From positions 21,845 to 85,844 of the forward strand of contig JAUCBJ010006911.1 in the NCBI GenBank assembly GCA_032718475.1: a DNA stretch of 64,000 nucleotides, in the 5' to 3' direction. Shown here in pieces: positions 21,801-33,897 of the stretch (the stretch's first letter is position 1; each line of letters begins with the position of its first letter). This stretch comes from Nemertoderma westbladi (Eukaryota; Xenacoelomorpha; Nemertodermatida; Nemertodermatidae). The translations under genes and the position numbers were made by a program. The notes beneath the pieces are model-generated. The model ran no database searches and was not told where the DNA came from. It was given only the letters and a program-made list of their open reading frames with translations.

Positions 21801-23741
21801 TAGCGGATATACTAGAGGTGAGTGAAATACTGAATGTGTAGCGGATGTAGTAGAGGTGAGTGAAATACTGAATGTGTAGCGGATGTAGTAGAGGTGAGTG
21901 AAATACTGAATGTGTAGCGGATGTAGTAGAGGTGAGTGAAATACTGAATGTGTAGCGGATGTAGTAGAGGTGAGTGAAATACTGAATGTGTAGCGGATGT
22001 AGTAGAGGTGAGTGAAATACTGAATGCGTAGCGGAAAAAAAAAAGTGAAATACTGAATGTGTAGCGGATGTACTAGAGGTGAGTGAAATACTGAATGTGT
22101 AGCGGATGTACTAGAGGTGAGTGAAATACTGAATGTGTAGCGGATGTACTAGAGGTGAGTGAAATACTGAATGTGTAGCGGATGTGCTAGAGGTGAGTGA
22201 AATACTGAATGTGTAGCGGATGTATTAGAGGTGAGTGAAATACTGAATGTGTAGCGGATGTACTAGAGGTGAGTGAAATACTGAATGTGTAGCGGATGTG
22301 CTAGAGGTGAGTGAAATACTGAATGTGTAGCGGATGTACTAGAGGTGAGTGAAATACTGAATGTGTAGCGGATGTAGTAGAGGTGAGTGAAATACTGAAT
22401 GTGTAGCGGATGTACTAGAGGTGAGTGAAATACTGAATGTGTAGCGGATGTAGTAGAGGTGAGTGAAATACTGAATGTGTAGCGGATGTAGTAGAGGTGA
22501 GTGAAATACTGAATGTGTAGCGGATGTAGTAGAGGTGAGTGAAATACTGAATGTGTAGCGGATGTAGTAGAGGTGAGTGAAATACTGAATGTGTAGCGGA
22601 TGTAGTAGAGGTGAGTGAAATACTGAATGCGTAGCGGAAAAAAAAAAGTGAAATACTGAATGTGTAGCGGATGTACTAGAGGTGAGTGAAATACTGAATG
22701 TGTAGCGGATGTACTAGAGGTGAGTGAAATACTGCATGTGTAGCGGATGTAGTAGAGGTGAGTGAAATACTGAATGTGTAGCGGATGTAGTAGAGGTGAG
22801 TGAAATACTGAATGTGTAGCGGATGTACTAGAGGTGAGTGAAATACTGAATGTGTAGCGGATGTACTAGAGGTGAGTGAAATACTGAATGTGTAGCGGAT
22901 GTACTAGAGGTGAGTGAAATACTGAATGTGTAGCGGATGTAGTAGAGGTGAGTGAAATACTGAATGTGTAGCGGATGTACTAGAGGTGAGTGAAATACTG
23001 AATGTGTAGCGGATGTAGTAGAGGTGAGTGAAATACTGAATGTGTAGCGGATGTACTAGAGGTGAGTGAAATACTGAATGTGTAGCGGATGTACTAGAGG
23101 TGAGTGAAATACTGAATGTGTAGCGGATGTAGTAGAGGTGAGTGAAATACTGAATGTGTAGCGGATGTACTAGAGGTGAGTGAAATACTGAATGTGTAGC
23201 GGATGTACTAGAGGTGAGTGAAATACTGAATGTGTAGCTGATGTAGTAGAGGTGAGTGAATTACTGAATGTGTAGCGGATGTAGTAGAGGTGAGTGAAAT
23301 ACTGAATGTGTAGCGGATGTAGTAGAGGTGAGTGAAATACTGAATGTGTAGCTGATGTAGTAGAGGTGAGTGAAATACTGAATGTGTAGCGGATGTAGTA
23401 GAGGTGAGTGAAATACTGAATGTGTAGCGGATGTACTAGAGGTGAGTGAAATACTGAATGTGTAGCGGATGTACTAGAGGTGAGTGAAATACTGAATGTG
23501 TAGCGGATGTAGTAGAGGTGAGTGTAATACTGAATGTGTAGCGGATGTAGTAGAGGTGAGTGAAATACTGAATGTGTAGCGGATGTACTAGAGGTGAGTG
23601 AAATACTGAATGTGTAGCGGATGTACTAGAGGTGAGTGAAATACTGAATGTGTAGCGGATGTACTAGAGGTGAGTGAAATACTGAATGTGTAGCGGATGT
23701 ACTAGAGGTGAGTGAATTACTGAATGTGTAGCGGATGTACT
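15858..23741 (+). repeat. 38-bp minisatellite, about 207 copies, each carrying a 5' splice-site consensus
   Basis: The unit is GTGAGTGAAATACTGAATGT plus GTAGCGGATGTACTAGAG. The first unit (15858-15895) contains the real donor of the turret exon. Main variants are C/G in GTACTA or GTAGTA and C/T in GCGG or GTGG; the AGAG|GTGAGTG part is nearly constant. Three units carry an A run (18165, 22035, 22638), and blocks around them are duplicated. The 38-bp length is not a multiple of 3, and TAG occurs in every unit, so it is not coding on the + strand. Confidence 0.95.
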
Positions 23742-23964
23742 TGGAAGTAAGGCTATCTATTGTTTTAGACTGAATGAAATGTTGAAATATATTGAACAAA
23801 TCCATTTCTAGTTGTAGTGGAATTGTTCCTATTATATTAAACTTATTTAAGTAAAATTTATATACTGATTGGTTGGTTTGAGCTTTTCGAAGCCCTGGCA
23901 TTAATAAAATGGCACCGACCAATGCCAGTGTAAGATATTATAAATCTTGTATTTTAATTTATAG
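23742..23964 (+). other. intron remainder with acceptor
   Basis: Single-copy AT-rich DNA ending in TTTTAATTTATAG, the acceptor for the pore exon. No other feature is seen. Confidence 0.6.
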
Positions 23965-24092
23965 CTGATTTGCAATGGGTTAATACCCATATAAACTTTG
24001 ATAACGTCATTCACGGATACCTAGCCTTGTATCAGGTGGCCACTTTTGAAGGTTGGATGGAGGTCATGGCTAGTGCTGTAGACGTCAATGGG
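23965..24092 (+). CDS. sodium channel exon: DIII pore loop with Glu selectivity residue
   Basis: 128 nt, entering in phase 1 and leaving in phase 0 (donor GTTAGT). It encodes [20 protein letters not shown] and [20 protein letters not shown], then VNG. The NFDNV....YL.L.QVATF.GW frame is that of NaV DIII. The selectivity residue, coded by GAA at 24048-24050, is Glu where NaV1 channels have Lys. Glu here is known in invertebrate NaV2 (BSC1/DSC1) and choanoflagellate channels, which conduct Ca2+ as well as Na+. Seen: the Glu codon. Inferred: mixed Ca2+/Na+ permeation. Confidence 0.97.
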
Positions 24093-24455
24093 GTTAGTTT
24101 TATATAAAGTTGTTGATAGATACACATCTGAGTATAGCAGTGTTAGAGGGGATTTAACATTTAACACATGAACTGCGTTATTTATAATAGTGTTCAAATT
24201 TGTGTGAGGATAGTGTCCAACTGAGGCCGACCTCATCTGGATGGCTGATATACAGCTGTATTGTATTATTACAGCTTTCATCTGCGTCTTCGAGCTGTTT
24301 CAGCACAAGCTCGCCCGAGAAGATGTTGGCCCGGCTGTGGCAGTGGGGAGTGGTAAAGAAGAAGCAACCAGGCCGGATTGGAGTTTCCTGTGTAAGGGTG
24401 TTGGAGAAACATGATAGATAACGAATTTCAAATCAATTTAACTAATTATTTGCAG
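24093..24455 (+). other. intron, 363 bp
   Basis: GTTAGT to TTGCAG intron with no supported feature. ORFs over it are chance. Confidence 0.7.
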
Positions 24456-24593
24456 GTTGATAAACAACCTATTTACGAAAATCAACTTGGATGGTATGCT
24501 TTCTTTGTGTTCTACATCGTAGCAGGTTCTTTCTTCACTCTCAACCTCTTCATTGGAGTTATCATCGACAACTTTAATCAGCTTAAGAAGAAG
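24456..24593 (+). CDS. sodium channel exon: DIII S6
   Basis: 46 codons, phase 0 at both ends (TTGCAG before, GTTAGT after). It encodes [20 protein letters not shown], then [20 protein letters not shown] and NQLKKK. The [17 protein letters not shown] motif is the hallmark S6 of NaV DIII, lining the inner pore. The KKK at the end is directly followed in all NaV channels by the DIII-DIV linker, which is why the two candidate next exons at 39007 and 39536 are of interest. Confidence 0.98.
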
Positions 24594-24915
24594 GTTAGTG
24601 CGATTGCATAATGTATTATTCTCAAATACTTACCATTTTTTTGGAACTTTAATACTTTGCTTACTCACGCATTGAGCAAGCAAAATTCTGTAGAAAATGT
24701 TTGAAAATATTGGTTAATATTTACGATGACAATTTTTTATATGGCTTCATGTTTTAAATGTTTGTACATCTACATAATTGGTGCATATATATGTATATTT
24801 AAATTAAGCGCCATTTTAGTTGGGATAAATTACCCCATAAGTTCAAAAATCTTCAAAAACTAAATCAATCCAAAAGTTGTACTCGTATTATATATTTTAC
24901 CTGAACAAATAATAA
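24594..24915 (+). other. start of a 14.4-kb intron
   Basis: AT-rich DNA between the S6 exon and the 45-bp array. Nothing recognised. Confidence 0.5.
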
Positions 24916-25028
24916 CTTATATATATATATAGAGAGAGAGAGAGAGGACCCCATATATATATATAGAGAGAGGGCCCCTTATATATAGAGAGAGAGGGCC
25001 CCTTATATATAGAGAGAGAGGACCCCAT
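24916..25028. repeat. (AT)n/(AG)n leader of the 45-bp array
   Basis: TATATATA and AGAGAGAG runs alternate with GGACCCCATATATATA and GGGCCCCTTATATATA, forming about three 29-31-bp units. They share the CCCCATATATATA part with the 45-bp unit, so they look like its degenerate edge. Confidence 0.8.
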
Positions 25029-28000
25029 ATATATAGGCCATTTGCTACAGATGACAGTAGATGAGGACCCCATATATATAGGCCATTTGCTACAGATGAC
25101 AGTAGATGAGGACCCCATATATATAGGCCATTTGTTACAGATGACAGTAGATGAGGGCCCCATATATATAGGCCATGCTACAGATGACAGTAGATGAGGG
25201 CCCCATATATATAGGCCATTTGTTACAGATGACAGTAGATGAGGACCCCATATATATAGGCCATTTGTTACAGATGACAGTAGATGAGGGCCCCATATAG
25301 GCCATTTGCTACAGATGACAGTAGATGAGGGCCCCATATATATAGGCCATATGTTACAGATGACCTTAGATGACGGCCCCATATATATAGGCCATTTGTT
25401 ACAGATCACAGTAGATGAGGGCCCCATATATATAGGCCATATGTTACAGATGACCTTAGATGAGGGCCCCATATATATAGGCCATTTGCTACAGATGACA
25501 GTAGATGAGGGCCCCATATATATAGGCCATTTGCTACAGATGACAGTAGATGAGGACCCCATATATATAGGCCATTTGCTACAGATGACAGTAGATGAGG
25601 GCCCCATATATATAGGCCATTTGCTACAGATGACAGTAGATGAGGACCCCATATATATAGGCCATTTGCTACAGATGACAGTAGATGACGGCCCCATATA
25701 TATAGGCCATTTGTTACAGATCACAGTAGATGAGGGCCCCATATATATAGGCCATATGTTACAGATGACCTTAGATGAGGGCCCCATATATATAGGCCAT
25801 ATGTTACAGATGACCTTAGATGAGGACCCCATATATATAGGCCATTTGCTACAGATGACAGTAGATGAGGGCCCCATATATATAAGCCATATGTTACAGA
25901 TGACCTTAGATGAGGGCCCCATATATATAGGCCATATGTTACAGATGACCTTAGATGAGGACCCCATATATATAGGCCATTTGCTACAGATGACAGTAGA
26001 TGAGGGCCCCATATATATAGGCCATTTGCTACAGATGACAGTAGATGAGGGCCCCATATATATAGGCCATATGCTACAGATGACAGTAGATGAGGGCCCC
26101 ATATATATAGGCCATATGTTACAGATGACAGTAGATGAGGACCCCATATATATAGGCCATTTGCTACAGATGACAGTAGATGAGGGCCCCATATATATAG
26201 GCCATTTGCTACAGATGACAGTAGATGAGGACCCCATATATATAGGCCATTTGCTACAGATGACAGTAGATGAGGACCCCATATATATAGGCCATTTGCT
26301 ACAGATGACAGTAGATGAGGACCCCATATATATAGGCCATTTGCTACAGATGACAGTAGATGAGGGCCCCATATATATAGGCCATTTGCTACAGATGACA
26401 GTAGATGAGGGCCCCATATATATAGGCCATTTGCTACAGATGACAGTAGATGAGGACCCCATATATATAGGCCATTTGCTACAGATGACAGTAGATGAGG
26501 ACCCCATATATATAGGCCATTTGCTACAGATGACAGTAGATGAGGGCCCCATATATATAGGCCATTTGTTACAGATGACAGTAGATGAGGGCCCCATATA
26601 GGCCATTTGCTACAGATGACAGTAGATGAGGGCCCCATATATATAGGCCATATGCTACAGATGACAGTAGATGAGGGCCCCATATATATAGGCCATATGT
26701 TACAGATGACAGTAGATGAGGACCCCATATATATAGGCCATATGTTACAGATGACAGTAGATGAGGGCCCCATATATATAGGCCATATGTTACAGATGAC
26801 AGTAGATGAGGGCCCCATATATATAGGCCATATGTTACAGATGACAGTAGATGAGGGCCCCATATATATAGGCCATATGTTACAGATGACAGTAGATGAG
26901 GGCCCCATATATATAGGCCATATGTTACAGATGACAGTAGATGAGGGCCCCATATATATAGGCCATTTGCTACAGATGACAGTAGATGAGGACCCCATAT
27001 ATATAGGCCATTTGTTACAGATGACAGTAGATGAGGGCCCCATATATATAGGCCATATGTTACAGATGACAGTAGATGAGGGCCCCATATATATAGGCCA
27101 TTTGCTACAGATGACAGTAGATGAGGGCCCCATATATATAGGCCATTTGCTACAGATGACAGTAGATGAGGACCCCATATATATAGGCCATTTGCTACAG
27201 ATGACAGTAGATGAGGGCCCCATATATATAGGCCATTTGCTACAGATGACAGTAGATGAGGGCCCCATATATATAGGCCATTTGCTACAGATGACAGTAG
27301 ATGAGGGCCCCATATATATAGGCCATTTGCTACAGATGACAGTAGATGAGGACCCCATATATATAGGCCATTTGCTACAGATGACAGTAGATGAGGACCC
27401 CATATATATAGGCCATATGTTACAGATGACAGTAGATGATGACCCCATATATATAGGCCATTTGCTACAGTTGACAGTAGATGAGGGCCCCATATATATA
27501 GGCCATATGTTACAGATGACAGTAGATGAGGGCCCCATAGGCCATTTGCTACAGATGACAGTAGATGAGGACCCCATATATATAGGCCATTTGTTACAGA
27601 TGACAGTAGATGAGGGCCCCATATATATAGGCCATTTGTTACAGATGACAGTAGATGAGGGCCCCATAGGCCATTTGCTACAGATGACAGTAGATGAGGA
27701 CCCCTTATATATAGGCCATTTGTTACAGATGACAGTAGATGAGGGCCCCATATATATAGGCCATATGTTACAGATGACAGTAGATGAGGACCCCATATAT
27801 ATAGGCCATTTGCTACAGATGACAGTAGATGAGGGCCCCATATATATAGGCCATTTGTTACAGATGACAGTAGATGAGGGCCCCATATATATAGGCCATA
27901 TGTTACAGATGACAGTAGATGAGGGCCCCATATATATAGGCCATATGTTACAGATGACAGTAGATGAGGACCCCATATATATAGGCCATTTGCTACAGAT

Positions 28001-31000
28001 GACAGTAGATGAGGGCCCCATATATATAGGCCATTTGTTACAGATGACAGTAGATGAGGGCCCCATATATATAGGCCATATGTTACAGATGACAGTAGAT
28101 GAGGGCCCCATATAGGCCATATGTTACAGATGACAGTAGATGAGGGCCCCATATATATAGGCCATTTGCTACAGATGACAGTAGATGAGGGCCCCATATA
28201 TATAGGCCATATGTTACAGATGACAGTAGATGATGACCCCATATATATAGGCCATTTGCTACAGATGACAGTAGATGAGGACCCCATATATATAGGCCAT
28301 TTGCTACAGATGACAGTAGATGAGGGCCCCATATATATAGGCCATTTGTTACAGATGACAGTAGATGAGGACCCCATATATATAGGCCATTTGCTACAGA
28401 TGACAGTAGATGAGGGCCCCATATATATAGGCCATATGTTACAGATGACAGTAGATGAGGACCCCATATATATAGGCCATTTGCTACAGATGACAGTAGA
28501 TGAGGGCCCCATATATATAGGCCATATGTTACAGATGACAGTAGATGAGGGCCCCATATATATAGGCCATTTGTTACAGATGACAGTAGATGAGGGCCCC
28601 ATATATATAGGCCATATATTACAGATGACAGTAGATGAGGGCCCCATATATATAGGCCATTTGTTACAGATGACAGTAGATGAGGGCCCCATATATATAG
28701 GCCATATGTTACAGATGACAGTAGATGAGGGCCCCATATATATAGGCCATATGTTACAGATGACAGTAGATGAGGACCCCATATATATAGGCCATTTGCT
28801 ACAGATGACAGTAGATGAGGGCCCCATATAGGCCATTTGCTGCAGGTGACAGTAGATGAGGGCCCCATATATATAGGCCATATGTTACAGATGACAGTAG
28901 ATGAGGGCCCCATATATATAGGCCATATGTTACAGATGACAGTAGATGAGGACCCCATATATATAGGCCATTTGCTACAGATGACAGTAGATGAGGGCCC
29001 CATATATATAGGCCATATGTTACAGATGACAGTAGATGAGGGCCCCATATATATAGGCCATTTGCTGCAGGTGACAGTAGATGAGGGCCCCATATATATA
29101 GGCCATATGTTACAGATGACAGTAGATGAGGGCCCCATATATATAGGCCATATGTTACAGATGACAGTAGATGAGGGCCCCATATATATAGGCCATATGT
29201 TACAGATGACAGTAGATGAGGACCCCATATATATAGGCCATTTGCTACAGATGACAGTAGATGAGGACCCCATATATATAGGCCATTTGCTGCAGGTGAC
29301 AGTAGATGAGGGCCCCATATATATAGGCCATATGTTACAGATGACAGTAGATGAGGGCCCCATATATATAGGCCATATGTTACAGATGACAGTAGATGAG
29401 GACCCCATATATATAGGCCATTTGCTACAGATGACAGTAGATGAGGGCCCCATATATATAGGCCATTTGTTACAGATGACAGTAGATGAGGGCCCCATAT
29501 ATATAGGCCATATGTTACAGATGACAGTAGATGAGGGCCCCATATAGGCCATATGTTACAGATGACAGTAGATGAGGGCCCCATATATATAGGCCATTTG
29601 CTACAGATGACAGTAGATGAGGGCCCCATATATATAGGCCATATGTTACAGATGACAGTAGATGATGACCCCATATATATAGGCCATTTGCTACAGATGA
29701 CAGTAGATGAGGACCCCATATATATAGGCCATTTGCTACAGATGACAGTAGATGAGGGCCCCATATATATAGGCCATTTGTTACAGATGACAGTAGATGA
29801 GGACCCCATATATATAGGCCATTTGCTACAGATGACAGTAGATGAGGGCCCCATATATATAGGCCATATGTTACAGATGACAGTAGATGAGGACCCCATA
29901 TATATAGGCCATTTGCTACAGATGACAGTAGATGAGGGCCCCATATATATAGGCCATTTGTTACAGATGACAGTAGATGAGGGCCCCATATATATAGGCC
30001 ATATGTTACAGATGACAGTAGATGAGGGCCCCATATAGGCCATATGTTACAGATGATAGTAGATGAGGGCCCCATATATATAGGCCATTTGCTACAGATG
30101 ACAGTAGATGAGGGCCCCATATATATAGGCCATATGTTACAGATGACAGTAGATGATGACCCCATATATATAGGCCATTTGCTACAGATGACAGTAGATG
30201 AGGACCCCATATATATAGGCCATTTGCTACAGATGACAGTAGATGAGGGCCCCATATATATAGGCCATTTGCTACAGATGACAGTAGATGAGGGCCCCAT
30301 ATATATAGGCCATATGCTACAGATGACAGTAGATGAGGGCCCCATATATATAGGCCATTTGCTACAGATGACAGTAGATGAGGACCCCATATATATAGGC
30401 CATTTGCTACAGATGACAGTAGATGAGGGCCCCATATATATAGGCCATATGTTACAGATGACAGTAGATGATGACCCCATATATATAGGCCATTTGCTAC
30501 AGATGACAGTAGATGAGGACCCCATATATATAGGCCATTTGCTACAGATGACAGTAGATGAGGGCCCCATATATATAGGCCATTTGCTACAGATGACAGT
30601 AGATGAGGGCCCCATATATATAGGCCATATGCTACAGATGACAGTAGATGAGGACCCCATATATATAGGCCATTTGCTACAGATGACAGTAGATGAGGAC
30701 CCCATATATATAGGCCATTTGTTACAGATGACAGTAGATGAGGACCCCATATATATAGGCCATTTGCTACAGATGACAGTAGATGAGGGCCCCATATATA
30801 TAGGCCATATGCTACAGATGACAGTAGATGAGGGCCCCATATATATAGGCCATATGTTACAGATGACAGTAGATGAGGGCCCCATATATATAGGCCATAT
30901 GCTACAGATGACAGTAGATGAGGACCCCATATATATAGGCCATTTGTTACAGATGACAGTAGATGAGGACCCCATATATATAGGCCATTTGCTACAGATG

Positions 31001-31069
31001 ACAGTAGATGAGGACCCCATATATATAGGCCATATGTTACAGATGACAGTAGATGATGACCCCACTACC
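25029..31069. repeat. 45-bp minisatellite, about 134 copies
   Basis: The unit is ATGACAGTAGATGAGGGCCC plus CATATATATAGGCCATTTGC plus TACAG. Variants: GGGCCC or GGACCC, TTTGCTAC or TATGTTAC, ACAGTAG or CCTTAG. A few units lack 6-9 bp (CCCATAGGCC, CCCATATAGGCC). Larger blocks repeat: 28121-28200 recurs near 29553 and 30044. Since 45 is a multiple of 3 and some frames lack stops on both strands, it creates apparent proteins of up to 799 residues made of a 15-residue repeat. I treat these as non-coding. Confidence 0.95.
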
Positions 31070-31245
31070 AACTGCATATGTGAAGTGAACTGACATCCGT
31101 TGTGTGGTAGCTGCCCCGAGAGCCAAGTCACCTACACATATTATAACCATAGAGATAGCAATTAATACAGAAGTCAACATGGGAAAAATTAGAATTCGGA
31201 CATCAAGTGTCCTACTGGCGTCAACTATCGCCTGGTCGGATGCAT
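31070..31245. other. spacer between the 45-bp and 69-bp arrays
   Basis: About 175 bp of unique sequence. Nothing recognised. Confidence 0.5.
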
Positions 31246-32623
31246 GTCAACACTTGTACAGGAGAAGGAGTTGGCTTGAGTGTTGGGCTAACGCTTTCTG
31301 TGTCTCCTGTCAGGCCCAACACTTGTACAGGAGAAGGAGTTGGCTTGATTGTTGGGCTAACGCTTTCTGTGTCTCCAGTCAGGCCCAACACTTGTACAGG
31401 AGAAGGAGTTGGCTTGAGTGTTGGGCTAACGCTTTCTGTGTCTCCAATCAGGCCCAACACTTGTACAGGAGAAGGAGTTGGCTTGAGTGTTGGGCTAACG
31501 CTTTCTGTGTCTCCGCCGAACACTTGTACAGGAGAAGGAGTTGGCTTGAGTGTTGGGCTAACGCTTTCTGTGTCTCCTGTCAGGCCGAACACTTGTACAG
31601 GGGAAGGAGTTGGCTTGAGTGATGGGCTAACGCTTTCTGTGTCTCCAGTCCGGCACAACACTTGTACAGGAGAAGGAGTAGGCTTGAGTGTTGGGCTAAC
31701 GCATTCTGTGTCTCCAGTCAGGCCGAACACTTGTGCAGGAGAAGGAGTTGGCTTGAGTGTTGGGCTAACGCTTTCTGTGTCTCCAGTCAGGCCCAACACT
31801 TGTACAGGAGAAGGAGTTGGCTTGAGTGTTGGGCTAAAGCTTTCTGTGTCTCCAGTCAGGCCCAATACTTGTACAGGAGAAGGAGTTGGCTTGAGTGTTG
31901 GGCTAACGCTTTTTGTGTCTCCAGTCAGGCTGAACACTTGTACAGGGGAAGGAGTTGGCTTGAGTGTTGGGCTAACGCTTTCTGTGTCTCCAGTCAGGCC
32001 CAACACTTGTACAGGAGAAGGAGTTGGCTTGAGTGTTGGGCTAACGCTTTCTGTGTCTCCAGTCAGGCCCAACCTTTGTACAGGAGAAGGAGTTGGCGTG
32101 AGTGTTGGGCTAACGCTTTCTGTGTCTCCAGTCAGGCTGAACACTTGTACAGGAGAAGGAATTGGCTTGAGTATTGGGCTAACGCTTTCTGTGTCTCCTG
32201 TCAGGCCCAACACTTGTACAGGAGAAGGAGTTGGCGTGAGTGTTGGGCTAACGCTTTCTGTGACTCCTGTCAGGCCCAACACTTGTACAGGAGAAGGAGT
32301 TGGCGTGAGTGTTGGGCTAACGCTTTCTGTGTCTCCAGTCAGGCCCAACACTTGTACAGGAGAAGGAGTTGGCTTGAGTGTTGGGCTAACGCTTTCTGTG
32401 TCTCCAGTAAGGCCCAGTACTTGTACAGGAGAAGGAGTTGGCTTGAGTGTTGGGCTAACGCTTTTTGTGTCTCCAGTCAGGCTGAACACTTGTACAGGAG
32501 AAGGAGTTGGCTTGAGTGTTGGGCTAACGCTTTCTGTGTCTCCTGTCAGGCCCAACACTTGTACAGGAGAAGGAGTTGGCGTGAGTGTTGGGCTAACGCT
32601 TTCTGTGTCTCCTGTCAGGCCTG
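31246..32623. repeat. 69-bp minisatellite, 20 copies
   Basis: The unit starts AACACTTGTACAGGAGAAGG and ends CTTTCTGTGTCTCCAGTCAGG plus CCC; 69 bp is 23 codons. One copy (about 31514) is short by 12 bp. The + strand frame is open for 484 codons (repeat NTCTGEGVGLSVGL...) and the - strand for 445 codons (TPSPVQVLGLTGDTESVSP). No signal peptide, unique domain or splice context supports a protein, and it lies inside the channel intron. Each unit also contains a pyrimidine tract followed by CAG, which resembles a splice acceptor. Confidence 0.92.
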
Positions 32624-33084
32624 ATGGTGAAGTTCTGATTGGAGGAGACCTAAGCTTCTAGACCAAGACATTGCCTGTATCTAAAAGTGCTCGTTGACAT
32701 CCAGTCAGGGATATCACGGTTTCTGAATTACTCTGAGTTGCAACTTTTCAGATAAATCTTGTGGTGTTGACGGTGTACCACATGAGGTTTTCATGTGCAT
32801 GAATATCTAATCCATTCCATTTTCTACATCATATATTGCTCAAAGAGTGTACCACAATAACTGAACAATAACAGGTTATTTTTACTTTCTCATGAAAGTG
32901 AACTTGAGACTAACTGATATATCATAAATCACTTACACCTAGACGAGTTCCTATAATAAAAATGTATATTAAGGAACACCTCGAAAACACAGCTTGCCAA
33001 CATATTGTTAATATCATTAATATCACTCATGTGTGATATTATGTTACCAGATTGAATTCGTTTACAGGGGTTTTAATTGCGTGG
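32624..33084. other. intron stretch, nothing recognised
   Basis: AT-rich single-copy DNA with no supported ORF. Confidence 0.5.
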
Positions 33085-33550
33085 AAACTAAATGGCTTCC
33101 GAAAAGGTAGAAGAACCCTTCCCAAGTGCTCATTATGGCACTCTGGTGAATTGAATTAAATACAAAGAAAGATAGACATCTAGTTACCATCATTGTAGAC
33201 TTCGTCAAGGGTTTCGTCTTTGTCTCATTCCCTTGCATGCATTCCTCATGATCTGTCAGAAATACTGGGTAGTACTATGACTAAGCTAGAACAGGTGGCA
33301 TGGAATGTTGGGCAATTTGTAAATGTTACAAATACTAAAATTATGACTGAATACTAGGATACCATCAGATTATTGGTAATCAATATGTTCAGTCAATGGT
33401 TTGCGGGGCTTGTCACATAGAATACTTCTGCAACCGAATAGGGTCTTGGATTAGGAGATCCATTCTAAAGACCTACAATTACGAAAGGGCAATGTGTGGT
33501 CTTAGGCAAGGCGTGGTCTAAGCAAGGCGTGGTCTATGCAAGGCGTGGTC
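33085..33550 (+). pseudogene. degenerate RTE reverse transcriptase, + strand
   Basis: With frameshifts, the + strand reads NGFRKGRRTLPK, KKDRHLVTIIVDFVKGF and further on CGLRQG. These match the RTE motif 2 (QNGFRKGRGT), motif A (KKDRHLAVIFVDFFKAF) and motif B (GVLQGD) in order and spacing. It is older and far more decayed than the other copies and has the opposite orientation. Right after the RQG motif the DNA is triplicated in 17-bp units (GCAAGGCGTGGTCTA, 33498-33553). Confidence 0.55.
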
Positions 33551-33771
33551 TACGTTTAATAAACTATCATAGAGTTAGTAAATAATCTGGAATCAAACAT
33601 TACATGTAGGTTTTTTTCCGGGCAGCAGTAGATCTTGTGCTGCCATATGGCAGTTCCTACCGGATCTCTTGATGGTGTTTACACCAGGATGTGTCCCATA
33701 AAACTAATCACTCGCTTAATAAATGAGACATTGTACTTTAAGTAAATTGCCTTGTTTGTTAAGTATACTAC
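33551..33771. other. spacer, nothing recognised
   Basis: Single-copy DNA before RTE copy 3. Confidence 0.4.
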
Positions 33772-33897
33772 TACTAGGATCGGCATGCTGCATTGCAGCT
33801 GCATTTTTAAGAATACTGTGCCGGCTTGTCGACAAAATTGCGCCGCCACAACGCCCTATCACCCATGATATTTGCTAGATCATCGTCATCCTCAAGA

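Noticed and set aside
15858-23741. CRISPR-like array
   Set aside because: Head-to-tail repeats without spacers, in an animal intron; a minisatellite.
24897-31131. Very long ORFs (up to 799 residues) on both strands over the 45-bp array
   Set aside because: They consist only of a 15-residue repeat, occur on both strands at once, and follow from a unit length divisible by 3 without stops. No non-repeat domain or gene structure.
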